Assembly: GCA_947568835.1 (NCBI GenBank)
Contig: OX387605.1
Coordinates: forward strand, 2,666,001-2,730,000
Origin: Protonemura montana
Taxonomy: Eukaryota; Arthropoda; Insecta; Plecoptera; Nemouridae
Length of the DNA: 64,000 bases
Direction: 5' to 3'
In this document: one piece after another, positions 1-11,400 of the stretch
Position numbering within the stretch: the stretch's first letter is position 1
Layout of the letters: the number at the start of each line of letters is the position of its first letter
Translations under genes and position numbers: made by a program
The notes under the pieces: generated by a model
Seen by the model: only the letters and a program-made list of their open reading frames with translations
Told to the model about the DNA's origin: nothing
The model's database searches: none

Positions 1-669
1 GATACCGGGCCTATTGCCGATCGCCCGGACGAAATTTAAATAAATCATCGCATATCATGCACAATACCAATGTTAGAGCGTCGTTACCGCAAGTCGTTAA
101 GACTTAATAAAAGTAAACTTACAAGCTTCTCAATACAATTTTACTGACTGCACTGAAAAACAACACCATTAAGAAATCCTCGCAGAGGTAGCAAGACATG
201 TTGGCCTTGCGATAACAGCCACGCGGGTATTTGTTTGAAAATCAATATCGTTGATGGTTTTCCTGGAAGTGCCGTGGCGTGTCTGTGGCCGGCGGGGTCC
301 TCGCTTCGATTCGGGTGCACGCGACGTCGAGGGCCAGGGGGTGGGCCAAAACGCGATGCCATTGGGTTCCCTGCAACTTTTGGCCAATCGCATTTAGACG
401 TTCGTAGGCCGGCACGAACGAAACCAAAAGACAAAAAAAACACAAAGGGTCACCATTCAAGGATGCGTCGGTCTCGCAGTGGAACATTTTCGTATAAATT
501 CAAATTTATTTGAAAAAAACTATTTCATCGCCTTTTTCTGGGAGTGAAAGTGTTTTAATTTAGATGCTGGGCCCAAGAAGTTTAGAGTCTCCTCTCTTGT
601 TGACTTAATGCTTATCGTTAGAATTAACACCTTACCTCAAGAAATTATGCTGTCAACCGGGACTTATTT

Positions 670-975
670 TAGCGTTTTGGAAACACCGGTCCTCGTGAGA
701 TCACCGAATTTAAGCAACACTGCGCTGGGTCAGGTATTGGATGGGAAATCATGGTTCTGTTTAGGAAAGAGGTTGGGGGGATTGAAGTTCGATTCGCTGA
801 TCGCCTTGCTTATCAACCTCTCGACAGCATGGATTAGTAAAGAGGTCTGGTTTTTACATAAACTTAGGATTCAGGAGGAACGTTGAAGTGGTGGTATCCT
901 TGGTAAACTTCGACAGGAGTAGGCTACGTGCCGACACTAGGTCCCCCCCTCTTCTCTTCTATGCTAGCAGAGCAG
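670..975 (+). mobile_element. 5S rRNA-derived SINE copy (single head)
   Basis: A head resembling the middle of 5S rRNA (CCTCGTGAGATCACC, then TTAAGCAACACTGCGCTGGG, then the box-C-like TATTGGATGGG) is followed by the family's body (CTTATCAACCTCTCGACAGC) and the start of its tail (CTTCGACAGGAGTAGGCTA). Eight other copies in the window share the same parts, which is what defines the element. 5S-derived SINEs (SINE3 class) carry an internal Pol III type 1 promoter, and this copy keeps recognisable A- and C-box regions. The 3' part is diverged and truncated before the terminal CAATCAATC repeat. It faces the next copy in inverted orientation. Confidence 0.75.
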
Positions 976-1019
976 GAACCTTCTGTGCAGAGCTGAAATT
1001 CTAGGCGTACACTGCCAAT

Positions 1020-2075
1020 TTATTTGTGGTTCTTAACGACGCACTGTTTTGACATCTGGCCATGCGGCACTGGTCTAATGGCGTCGGTGAATGAGTGGAT
1101 GATGATGAATCTAACCTAGTCTAGAAGGGAGGAGGGGAAGCCCGGTGCCGGCACGTAGCCTACTCCTGTCAAAGAGCACCAAGGGGACCACCGGCTTCAC
1201 GTCCCTTCCGAAGGACTGTACAACGCGAACAACAGGATTCCTCCACAAATCCGTGCTGTCGAGAGGTTGATAAGCAAGGCGAGTGAAGTTACTGTACTAA
1301 CTTTCATCCCTCCAACCTCTCGCCCGAACAGAACTGGTCATGTGTATGATAGTCACACATCCAATACCTGACCCAGCGCAGTTTTGCTTAACTTTCATCC
1401 CTCCAACCTCTCTCCCGAACAGAACTGGTCATGTGTATGATGGTCACCCATCCAATACCTGACCCAGCGCAGTGTTGCTTAACTTTCATCCCTCCAACCT
1501 CTCTCCCGAACAGAACTGGTCATGTGTATGATGGTCACCCATCCAATACCTGACCCAGCGCAGTGTTGCTTAACTTTCATCCCTCCAACCTCTCTCCCGA
1601 ACAGAACTGGTCATGTGTATGATGGTCACCCATCCAATACCTGACCCAGCGCAGTGTTGCTTAACTTTCATCCCTCCAACCTCTCTCCCGAACAGAACTG
1701 GTCTTGTGTATGATGGTCACCCATCCAATACCTGACCCAGCGCAGTGTTGCTTAACTTTCATTCCTCCAACCTCTCTCCCGAACAGAACTGGTCATGTGT
1801 ATGATGGTCACACATCCAATACCTGACCCAGCGCAGTGTTGCTTAACTTTCATCCCTCCAACCTCTCTCCCGAACAGAACTGGTCTTGTGTATGATGGTC
1901 ACCCATCCAATACCTGACCCAGCGCAGTGTTGCTTAACTTTCATCCCTCCAACCTCTCTCCCGAACAGAACTGGTCATGTGTATGATGGTCACCCATCCA
2001 ATACCTGACCCAGCGCAGTGTTGCTTAACTTCGGTGATCTCACGAGGACCGGTGTTTCTAGCACGCCAAACCGTT
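1020..2075 (-). mobile_element. 5S rRNA-derived SINE with internal tandem expansion
   Basis: Read on the minus strand, this copy begins near 2075 with a 5S-like head (GAAACACCGGTCCTCGTGAG, then a TCACCGAAGTTAAGC stretch), runs through eight 91-bp units, and ends with the family body and tail: CCTCTCGACAGC, CTTCGGAAGGGACGT, AGTAGGCTACGTGCCGG and the GACGCACTG/CGTCGTTAA tail near 1020-1045. It is the longest copy in the window because of the internal array. The high similarity of the units implies recent expansion by unequal exchange or slippage. Confidence 0.8.
1299..2026 (-). repeat. 91-bp tandem array, eight units, inside the SINE
   Basis: Units start at 1299, 1390, 1481, 1572, 1663, 1754, 1845 and 1936, an exact 91-bp period. 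On the minus strand each unit carries GTTAAGCAACACTGCGCTG (5S box-A-like), GGTCAGGTA (intermediate element-like) and TTGGATGGGTGACC (box-C-like), followed by a spacer ending GGAGAGAGGTTGGAGGGAT. The units are almost identical, differing mainly by A/T in CATGTGT/CTTGTGT and by C/A in CACCCATCC/CACACATCC. The repeated segment is therefore the promoter core plus a fixed spacer. Confidence 0.9.
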
Positions 2076-5000
2076 TGGTGACATTGCCAAGTAATCACGG
2101 CAATTAGTGTGCGTTCAATAGCAATGTTTCTCGAATTCATTACGCGCTCCTTTCCATTTCATTGCGTTTGTTTGCTAGTCCAGCACTGGACACTCGGTGT
2201 CCAGCACTGGGCCGTGCCGGTCAAGAAGTCGCGATCGTTTGTCCCAAGCGCGGACACCAGATCTGAGTCGCAGAGATCGTAGCGATTGTTTCTCCGAGTC
2301 ACCGCAAGTCACTGGTGTTGATGAGAGGTGGGGAAGGGGGAGAAAATCAATGCTAATGATACACACACAATGCCTCCTCCACCCCCTCACACCCCTCGGG
2401 GGCAGATGGGGGTGAAAAATTCGCAGAACTTTTGCTTGTGATTACATCAGCCTTGATCTGGTGTCAACACTTGTAAATGACAGAGAAATAAGTGAGTGAG
2501 CTCTTGTGGCATCTGCATTTTAGCTTCGAACGAGCTTGTTTTGCTCGATCCCAAGTAGAAGGCAGCAGCGAAACAAGTCATCTCATCATTAACTCGGCCA
2601 TAAAGATTTTGATCGCGCTTGGTTCACGTTCTAAAATCGGCAATTGAGTCGAACACAAAATACTGCGGCCTTCCTTGGATCGCTATCTCACCGCGCGTGA
2701 CTGAAGTCGGAGAAGAAGAAGACAAGAGTCGTCGTCCACGCATGCATTGCTTGCTTTGCGCCGATTTGAAGAAACTAAACCAAACCGAGGATAGATATCG
2801 CATGAGCTGAACGCTTCAGTCGGGGCAAGCGGAAGTGGCCGGTTACTGCCGATGTGGGGGGCGGGCGGGGCGGCGGGGGTGGACGCCGTCGAGGACTCGC
2901 TCGGCAAGCCAACCATCACTGTCACACCGGATGCACCCGCGATCGTGCCACCGACCGCTGGCCAGCCCAGCGGCGATGTCTGCACAACGGTAACGTCCAC
3001 TAACCCGCGGCTGGTTTGCTGATTAGAGATAAGACTGCGAGACTAGTTGTAAACTGGCTCCCTCTGCTGCCACGCTTTGTACCTCACTGATTTGCAGAGG
3101 CGATGAGATGGCTTTCAAATAGCCGGGGTCAAAACAAAGAAGGCTGTGAGTTACACTTTCTGTTATTTTGGCAATCGTGGCTAGGACTTCATTCCGTGCC
3201 TGTTTCATATCGAAGTTTTGAAGTCCGTTGCTTGATCTTTATGTCGACATTCTCGTGGTGTACTCGTTTTGAGAGGCTTGAAGTGTCCACGATACTCCAC
3301 TGCTGTCAAACTCTCCCCGCTGTCCAGCTCATTCAAACTCCTGCAAACTTCCTAAGAGTAAAGACGCTACAACTTACACTCGAAGACGTCGTTTAAGATT
3401 TCAGCAGAAGAAACGCATCGATGTCGACGAAACTTAAGCAGTGCTTTAAGTTTTGCATGGAAATTCATGTCATCTCCCACATGCGGACTCCAAGCTCTCG
3501 GCCCTAGCGAATAATACGTCGTGAAATTGTAGTTTCCTCGCCGGCCCTTGTGAGCGAATCGCTGGAAAACGCTGGCGACATGCCGGGAAATGATTTTCCC
3601 GCTCGTCTGGCAAGTGGGTGACATGGAGCGTGGTCAGAAATACAAAGCGAAAGTCGCTCGGAGCGCTCGCCTCTCACGGAGCATGCAACGCAGCTTTTTG
3701 TTAAGCGAGTCCACACACAATGGATGAATGACCCTCTGACGTTAGAGCCAGCCCGACTCGTATTATGCACAATTCAACCACTTACAGTTATAGCTACTTT
3801 CGTGTGTGCACCCGTGTGACATGCTCGCTGCATGTGCAATTGGTGCAAAAAGTCCACTCGAGGAACAGAAGAAGGTCTCTGGTGTTGCGGTCGATTGCTA
3901 GAGTTACATTGCGGTGCAGTCGTGAGTTCGTTTCCCCGAGGTTTTGCGCAGAAAAGTGTCTTCCATGTCTGCGGTCGGTCGGAATCTTTGACTTGAATGT
4001 AAGCCACAATATCATTGGCAGGGTCCATTCACTGCTCCCAGATCTAGGTTCTCATTCATTTGAAATATCCTGTGCTCCACTCCGTTTACTTCTTTGTTGA
4101 TTTACAGTATTATTTGTTATACGTTCTCGCATCTAGAAATCAATTAAAGTGAACTAAAAGACTAAAGTATCAAATCAATGCGATTCAAATTATAGCATTA
4201 AACAGCAGATTTTGACATTAAACTCTCTTGACGTATTGCTTCCACTTCAAAAGTTCTTTCGCGAGGAATCTCTTCCAAACTGATATCGTTTTTTTTTTGC
4301 GTTCAATTCCAATTTTAAACCCTCATCAGTGCTTAAATACTTAGTAGCGATGCCTTTGAAAGAAATCGCAAACTTTTCACCCGTCTCTAGCTCCAGACGG
4401 CGAATTCTGCTTGAGATTTAATTTTTCCGCCAATCTTTGGATTTCACTTTGACTGCGACTCAGCCTGGCTGTGACTCTCTCAGTGCATCAATCTCAATCG
4501 AAGATGTAAATAATAACGTCTCGCTCCCCGAATGTATGCAGCCTGCATGCAGCGTCCCCTCGATGATCGATCACCCAATAAATGCACTCGCCTGTTCGAC
4601 GGGCATCAATCATTGTTACCAACCTTCCACGCCGGCGTTGGAATTTGAATTCGGTCCGTGACGGAGAGCGCCGTCCCGACGGGCCGATGGGTGGGGGGGG
4701 GGGGGGGGGGGGGCCGAAAGGGGGGGTCAGTTAATGGAATCGGAAGAAATCTGATGCCACAAATGCATGCGTGGAATAAAAACCTATCGGGCTGTGATGA
4801 CGGCGCATGAATTATCAAAAACCAACCGCCAGTAGAAGCCAACCGCCAGTAGAAGCCATCAAGCTGTCACATGTCGTCCAATCGGGAACTGCATAATTAT
4901 CACACAGCCAAGAGGGAGACCATTTAAAGTACCACATTTATGCACTCCATTGATAATATCTGATGCAGACATTAGCAGAAGTGTGTGGATAGTTTCGAAA

Positions 5001-6084
5001 TGCTCTAAACCTAAGAACGCCGGTGTTATTTGCACGGCGACAGAACAAGAAAAGTCTTGGCGCGTATGTCACGTGTTTTATTCAGGAACGTATCAAGACA
5101 GCCGCCAAGATGCCTAGACTCCCGCGAGTCTCATCAGTTAGCCACCAGATGGCGTGCAGTGACCCGCTCATGCGCACCAGAAAGTAGTGCAAAATCGCAA
5201 TTTCGAATTTTCAATTATTTACAGCTCCATTACTTGACTCCAGGGGGCGGCGCGGGCGATCCGGCCGGCCATGGAAATGCGATCGTCTGCTTTTCCAGTA
5301 ATCATATTGGATTGATACTGACTGAAATTAAAATTTTAAATTCTTCCAACTGATTGGCTACCATCAATCGACCCGCCCGACATGATCAAAGTGCAAGCGT
5401 TCAAAGCCACGTGGAAAATTCTAGCCGAGTACAAACTTAATTTCCGTCGACAGCGCTTGACCGACGGCGCTGCGTTCGATGTTTTTGCTGCGAAACGATA
5501 TTGAAATTGATTGCATTCGCTGCGTTTAAATCACGGGGCTTTCCACGGCTTACTCGACTCCGGGGGGGAAAACGCGCGCTGACAACACGTTTCCAGGAGC
5601 AGTGAGCGCTTGTTTCATGTCTACACACCGATTGAGTGGCTGCCGTGGAGGCTAATTGGCAGTTTGACACTCGAAACATTGGGCCGGACGCTTCCATCGG
5701 CTACTCTCGCGCAGGGGGGGCGTTAAACGTTCTACTTGACGTCGTTTCTTTGACACGGAGCTAACAAATGTATGCAAAGAAAGAAACAATGGTACAAACC
5801 TAACCTAACTTAGGAGAGGTATTTCAATTGACATAAATAAATCGTGTATTCGTTTCGATAAAACCAGTATTTGATGCTAATCAACAAGACGTGAGTTCTA
5901 TAAGAGTGCAACGAAGTATGACGTGGACACTGGGCCCAAGCATACCTAATAAGTTTCATCGGCCAAAGAACGGATCGATCAAAATTCTGTATGATCGCCG
6001 TCGTGCCTTTGCCACGCGCGCGCCACCTTAATAACCAAAAATCTGTGGCTAATGTCGCGTCGGCGTCGTGGGGGGCGTTGTTGG
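2076..6084. other. Intergenic stretch; no supported gene apart from one orphan exon candidate
   Basis: No protein family is recognisable in any frame here apart from the candidate exon at 2760-3006. The stretch includes a 21-G homopolymer at 4693-4713 followed by a 7-G run at 4720-4726, and ordinary AT-rich spacer around 4100-4400. Open frames here are short, overlap on both strands and lack paired splice signals. Confidence 0.5.
2760..3006 (-). CDS. Candidate orphan exon, unknown protein
   Basis: On the minus strand a strong acceptor (pyrimidine-rich TTATCTCTAATCAG) precedes an open GC-rich frame rich in valine, glycine, serine and proline (it includes VVQTSPLGWPAVGG and STPAAPPAPHIG). The frame continues to a stop near 2683 without an obvious donor, so the true 3' limit is uncertain. 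I do not recognise the protein. Such a composition would suit a disordered region of a regulatory protein, but a chance open frame in a CpG-rich patch is equally possible. No neighbouring exons on the same strand could be identified. Confidence 0.25.
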
Positions 6085-6122
6085 GGCGCCGTCATCGCGT
6101 CGGGGCACGCGATGACGGCGCC
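6085..6122. other. Perfect 16-bp inverted repeat (hairpin), 6-base loop
   Basis: The left arm GGCGCCGTCATCGCGT (6085-6100) and right arm ACGCGATGACGGCGCC (6107-6122) are exact reverse complements around the loop CGGGGC. Both arms are about 70% GC. No terminator-like T run follows. Confidence 0.85.
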
Positions 6123-6149
6123 GGTCACCGACCCCGGCACCCAACGCGA

Positions 6150-6211
6150 CCGAGACTCGAACCACTGGCTAAGTTTGGTGGTGCCGAGGCATACCTGGGT
6201 TCGAGTCTTGG
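6150..6211. repeat. Imperfect inverted repeat carrying B-box-like sequences on both strands
   Basis: CCGAGACTCGAACCA (6150-6164) is the imperfect reverse complement of GGGTTCGAGTCTTGG (6197-6211). Each arm resembles a Pol III B box (GGTTCGANTCC) on opposite strands, as in a tRNA T-arm. A complete tRNA cloverleaf could not be drawn, so this is a tRNA-derived relic at most. Confidence 0.45.
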
Positions 6212-6387
6212 GCGACCCACCCACGGGGGTTGCGGTGGACGCCAACTAGCAGGACCTGGAGATGACCTTGAGGACGGAACTGTCAAGGCGACAAGGCTTC
6301 AAAAGCGTCGGCTCCCTGTCTGCTTTCTAGGTAGTTTCTACTATCGATTAATGGGGTGCTTTTGAATAATAAATACTCTTTAATTTA

Positions 6388-6882
6388 TGGTCCTACCTGT
6401 TGGATGGGTGACCAACATACACATGACCGATTCTGTTCGGGAGAGAGTTTGTAGGCATGAAAGTTAGGCAAAACTGCGCTGGGTCAGGTATTGGATGGGT
6501 GACCATCATACACATGACCTGTTCTGTTCGGGAGAGAGGTTGGTGGGATGAAAGTTAAGCAACACTGCGCTGAGTCAGGTATTGGATGGGTGACCATCAT
6601 ACACATGACCAGTTCTGTTCGGGAGAGAGGTTGGAGAGATGAACGTTAGTACAGCAACTTCACTAGCCTTGCTTATCAACCTCTCGACAGCATGGATTTG
6701 TGGAGGAATCCTGTGGCTCGCGTTGTTCTAGCCTTTGTGCCGGCTCCGGGTTTTCCCTCCTCTCTTCTAGGCTAGGCTAATTCCTCATCATACCCCATTC
6801 ATTCACCGCCGCCACTAGACCAGTACCAAAGGGACCGTTATTAAAACAGTGCGTCGTTAAACACCACAAGTCATTAAATCAA
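6388..6882 (+). mobile_element. 5S rRNA-derived SINE copy with about three 91-bp units
   Basis: Three successive units with the box-C-like TGTTGGATGGGTGACC or TATTGGATGGGTGACC motif lead into the shared body (CTTATCAACCTCTCGACAGC) and a tail ending GTGCGTCGTTAAACACCACA. The 5' head is missing: the element starts inside a unit. The unit boundary and spacer are the same as in the eight-unit copy, so the multiplication is a property of the family rather than of one locus. Confidence 0.8.
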
Positions 6883-7002
6883 TATTTTAGTTTTTTACTT
6901 ATTTATTCTTACGGACAGTCATTGAATAAAAAAAAACATAAACAAGATGGGGACATACACAGAAACACGTCTTAAAGAGTGAAAACAAATTTGGTTTATA
7001 AA

Positions 7003-7790
7003 AAATAATCTTTTATTTGGTAGGGACTGATATCTAGAAGATGCATTTTCAGCCCATGTTTAAATTCGGAAATCCGAGCCCTTTTCATCTTGGGGTCCGC
7101 TGGTAGATGGTTAAATATGGTGGCGCTACTGTAGGCCGGATGCTTATGGCTGTAATTGCTAAGTCGGTAGCTCTTCTCGTATTGTGGTGGTCATGAGTTC
7201 CCTGTGTCGTTGTTTCAATTGAGCATATATTATATAGTTTGGTAGATACAATTTGCCGACACTGTTAAAGTCACCAACTATTTGAACAAAGATCTACATG
7301 ATGTTAAGTTAGACACTCTGACCATGGCACGAATGATCCTCTCCTGAAGAAGTACAGCTCTGTGTACCACAGCTGAGCCGCCCCAGAAGATGATGCCGTG
7401 TAGGTGATATGCGGGTAGACCAGTACGTGGAGTCTCTTTGCGTATCATCGGACGGAGACGAGGCAATCTTCCTGCAAACTTTATTAACATGTGATTCCCA
7501 TTTCATATTTTTGTCAATCATTATTCCCAGGAACTTCATTTCTTTGGCTTCTTCGACGCTTCGTCCATTCAGCAGCAACAGCAGTTTGCTGTTCGGTTTG
7601 TTTTGATCTGTATGAAAATGTATTAATGTTGTTTTCGACTGGTTTATTATAAGGCCGGTATTATTGCACCACTCGGTGATATCGTTGATGTCTGCATTTG
7701 ATCTTCGGGTTAAGCCATCATCCTAGCAGAAGGTAGGCATGAGGTGACTCGTATCATCAGCATGTAGCGATACTATTCTGGGTGCTATGT
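7003..7790 (-). pseudogene. Decayed non-LTR retrotransposon (LINE) reverse transcriptase, C-terminal part
   Basis: Minus-strand translation shows the RT catalytic motif as ADDT in SLHADDTSHLMPT (about 7740-7775). A stop follows, then ITEWCNNTGLIINQSKTTL, FLGIMIDKNMKWESHVNKVC and, after frame breaks, the C-terminal tail with SYRLSNYSHKHPAYSS and FNHLPADPKMKRARISEF. These are the typical successive blocks downstream of the YADD motif in jockey/CR1-like LINEs. Stops and frameshifts show that it is dead, and the 5' part (endonuclease and N-terminal RT) is absent. The exact clade was not determined. Confidence 0.8.
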
Positions 7791-10707
7791 GTTCAGGAAG
7801 GCAACAATGTATACGCAACCGAATTAGAATCGATCGGAATTCACTTTTAACAACGAGATGATGTCTTAGTGCAGAGTAAAATTGGCCTTCAATTCTGCGC
7901 CCTCATTGCGGTTCAACACACATCACGGCCAGTGATCTGCCGAACAATTTTCCTCGAAACTACAAGGCGATAGCTCGTCTGGCTCGACGCCCTGGGGATA
8001 GGTGTGCGCATTGTACAGGGAGCTCTTCCAGGGCATTCCAGGGCATTCCAGGCGTTGCTTACAGCACGTCAGGGAACAGGGGCACTCTAAAACATGGCGC
8101 TACTGCGATCGCCGCTCCTCTCAGCTAGCAAAGGTAGCGATTAGCAAAGGTTCGACTACTTTATAAGCTTGTTTGGTTCGTATTCCGACCCTTGCAAGTC
8201 GATGGAGAGATGGAGGAAGTCCCGTCGCTGCTAGATAAATTAAACTGATGTTCTTGTTGCTGTTTAGAATGTTCACAGAAAGTGAAACAGTGCACGGCGT
8301 AACGCACCATTAAGCGCGTGCGTCAAGGCGCTCTGCAGACATCGTGGTGATTATTTGATGTTTGCTCGCACTTATCATCAATGTCATCGTCGTCTTCTTT
8401 GCAGACTAAATATTTATCTCGTGTCTCTTTTCGACTCCATTCCTGCGCTGCGATTTTGTTAATAACAACGCGATACGCACTCGAGGCAGCCGTGCCTGGC
8501 GTTTTCACCGGCGTGGAATCTGATTACGGCACGGCAGAGTCGATCGCAATCCGACGCTGAAAGTTCAGACAAATGAACAACGTTTGGTGCGTCTTCGAGT
8601 GTCTCTGTCGGGAATGCGGGACGACGACGTCGTCGTCGTCATTGGATAACGCTTCGGGCAACGATTATCTTTTGGTGAGTGGCCACGGCTGCCGCTGCTC
8701 GTCTGTTTCATTCGTTCGCTCCAACTCTCGGCAAACTGAATCGGAGAGGTTAATTACGATCATGGCTCGCGTCTATTCTTTGCGTTGGCGGCATTGTGCG
8801 TCGATCTACGTATTGCTTTGCGTTGTTCGGTGGAAAACTGTTTGGTCGACGAATGGAGGCAAAACAGAGAGAGAGACTGAAGTGGAAATTGACGGCAGGA
8901 AAAACTAGCCGGGAAATGCATCGATAATAATTGACAGACAGAAAAGTAAATGTAATAAATTCACGTTGTTCTGGACGTGGAAAACGATAATACGAGTTTT
9001 CTGTTGTTGCGTGTTTTGTTATTACACCGAGTCATGCAAGCGCCGACGTAATACACGAATAGGTACTTCTTATCCGTGTTTTCTGAAAATTTTCCACAAA
9101 AAATGTGTACACTTATCTTTCTGCCGTTTTCAGCCTCGTCGATGATGGCATCTCTTCGACTGCAACGGCTGTAATAAAGTGAGTTGAGAATAAAAATTTG
9201 CATCTCCATCCACGTTTAGGTCTCGAGCAACATTTTAGTGGCCGTTCATAAATCTTCAGACATGGGATTGAAGATTTTTATTAATACCACAAACTTGAAC
9301 GGTAAACTTTTCGGTAAATTATGAAAACTTGGACCTCAGTTTAGATCGCAAATAAACCACGGCCGAAGATATCGCCAGATCGTGAGATAACTCCGCCAGA
9401 GACAAAAGAGTCAACGGCCATCAAAGAGTTTGGTATTTCTTGGCTGTGCTGCTCGTTTGTTTTGGTTATTACTTACTCGAGAATGCGATCGAATAAGCGA
9501 GCTATACGTCACAAGCAGCGGCCAAAGCACACGAGATTAGTCATGGGAACAGTGGAGAATGTATCGACCACGGTATCGACGGAGCCGTGATCATCCTGCT
9601 CGTTGCTAGTACGCACCAGAGCACGCACTGCCTCTGAGATTCAGCCTTTCGCGCACAGTGCATTCATGATAAGAAAAATCAACCAAAATGGCCGAACTCA
9701 CAATTTCTTGCTGCGTTAACCCATTCGAGATTATAGGTAAATGTTGTGAGACGCCTTTGTGGTCGGCCATTTTGACAAGTAACGCTTATTATGTAAACGC
9801 TGTACCTGTCACGGCAAGAGCGTGAATAATCTTTTGTGGATTCTTTTCGCTATCCTACGTTTAATTAGGATTTCACGGCTGCGCAGGCGTTAACGTGGCC
9901 GTCTACCAGACTCAAGACCAACACAACATTGAGAGTAATTCTTCGACGCTTTATAGCTGCCCTGATGCATGTGCGCTTCATGTGTGAACCAACCGAACTG
10001 CAATCGGACAAGGCGACACATCAATCGTCGTTAAACCCCGGGGGAACGCATGAGCGAACGCAATTAGAATAATTGTTAAGAAAGTCATTACTCATTGCAA
10101 AGTGATTTGTTCGTTCACGTGTATATATACCTGTAACACCGAGTCATGGGCTTGCAGAGAGTGTTACTTTCCCTGGCGAGTATTTCAGTGCTGCGGTTTC
10201 AGAGGTAGGGGGACCGTTTAGCGGAATGAGATTATAATACATTGTTGGGGGAACTGGAGGTGACATTTTTCAACTCACACAATAGCGCTCGATAAAAACA
10301 AATTCTTGTGATAAGTTGACACAAATATTCGATTGAAGAAGACAAAACGGCTTCCCGCAATCGGTCGCGTTTACAACCTCCGACGCCGACCTGTTTGTAT
10401 GTCGCGGTTCATAGGGACGTTTTTTTTGTATTGGGGGGAGGGGGGAAGCATTTTGAATTATTAACTCGGCAATTTTCCTTGATTGCCGGCAGCCAGGCAC
10501 GGCTCCCCGGATCCCGCAACGCGCGGCTGGGGTAAAAAGCTATCGATCAATTGCCACGTGGCCGCGACCATGCCAGGGCCATTTCATTATCGGCGACGGG
10601 GGCGGCGTTTAGAGTGATTGCTCGTTCGTACCACCCGCCATTGTCCCCGTCAAACGTCACACGGTTGGTGCGTGCGTGCGACGGCGCCGGGGCACGAACC
10701 CGTGACT
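7791..10707. other. Intergenic stretch, nothing recognised
   Basis: No conserved protein, RNA gene or repeat family was recognised. Open frames of up to about 110 codons exist (for example on the plus strand at 8573-8908) but show no family motif or paired splice sites. A short direct repeat, CAGGGCATTC, lies at about 8030-8050. Confidence 0.5.
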
Positions 10708-11400
10708 CGACCGATCGGTTTAGCGTGTCGGAAACACTGGTCCTAGTGCTATCGCTGAAGTTAAGCAACACTGCGCTAGGTCAGGTGTTGGATGGGTGAC
10801 CACCGAATGGTTTGGCGTGCTGGAAACATTCCTCGTGAGTTCCCATGAAGTTAAGCAACACTGCGCTGGGTCAGGTATTGGATGTGTGACCATCATACAC
10901 ATGACCAGTTCTGTTCGGAAGAGAGGTTGGAGGGATGAAAGTTAAGCAACACTACGCTGGGTCAGGTATTGGATGGGTGACTATCATACACATGACCAGT
11001 TCTGTTCGGGAGAGAGGTTGGAGGGATGAAAGTTAAGCAACACTACGCTGGGTCAGGTATTGGATGGGTGACCATCATACACATGACCAGTTCTGTTCGG
11101 GAGTGAGGTTGGAGGGATGAAAGTCAGTACAGCAACTTCACTCGACTTGCTTATCAACCTCTCGACAGCATGGATTTGTGTAGGAATCCTGCTGTTTGAG
11201 TTGTACCGTCCTTCGGAAGGGACGCTAAGCCGGTGGTCCCCTTGGTGCTCTTCGACAGGAGTAGGCTACGTGCCGGGTTTTTCCTGCTCCCTTCTAAGCT
11301 AGGTTAAGATCATTATCACCCACTCATTCACCGATGCCATAGACCTGTCTCACATGGCCCGTCGTCAAAACAGTGCATCGCTTAGCACAACAAATCAACT
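10708..11400 (+). mobile_element. 5S rRNA-derived SINE, double head and about three units
   Basis: Two 5S-like heads occur in succession, one starting near 10708 (GTCGGAAACACTGGTCC) and one near 10815 (GTGCTGGAAACATTCCTCGTG). Units with TATTGGATGGGTGAC motifs follow, then the body (CTTATCAACCTCTCGACAGC, TCCTTCGGAAGGGACG) and a tail ending in a degraded CGTCGTCAAAACAGTGCATCG. The double head suggests either nested insertion or duplication of the head together with the 91-bp unit. Confidence 0.8.

Noticed and set aside
1299..2026. CRISPR-like regular repeats
   Set aside because: Units are contiguous with no unique spacers, each unit is part of a SINE, and the genome is eukaryotic.
8573..8908. 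111-codon plus-strand frame
   Set aside because: Low-complexity serine run and no motif; no splice partners or conserved features.
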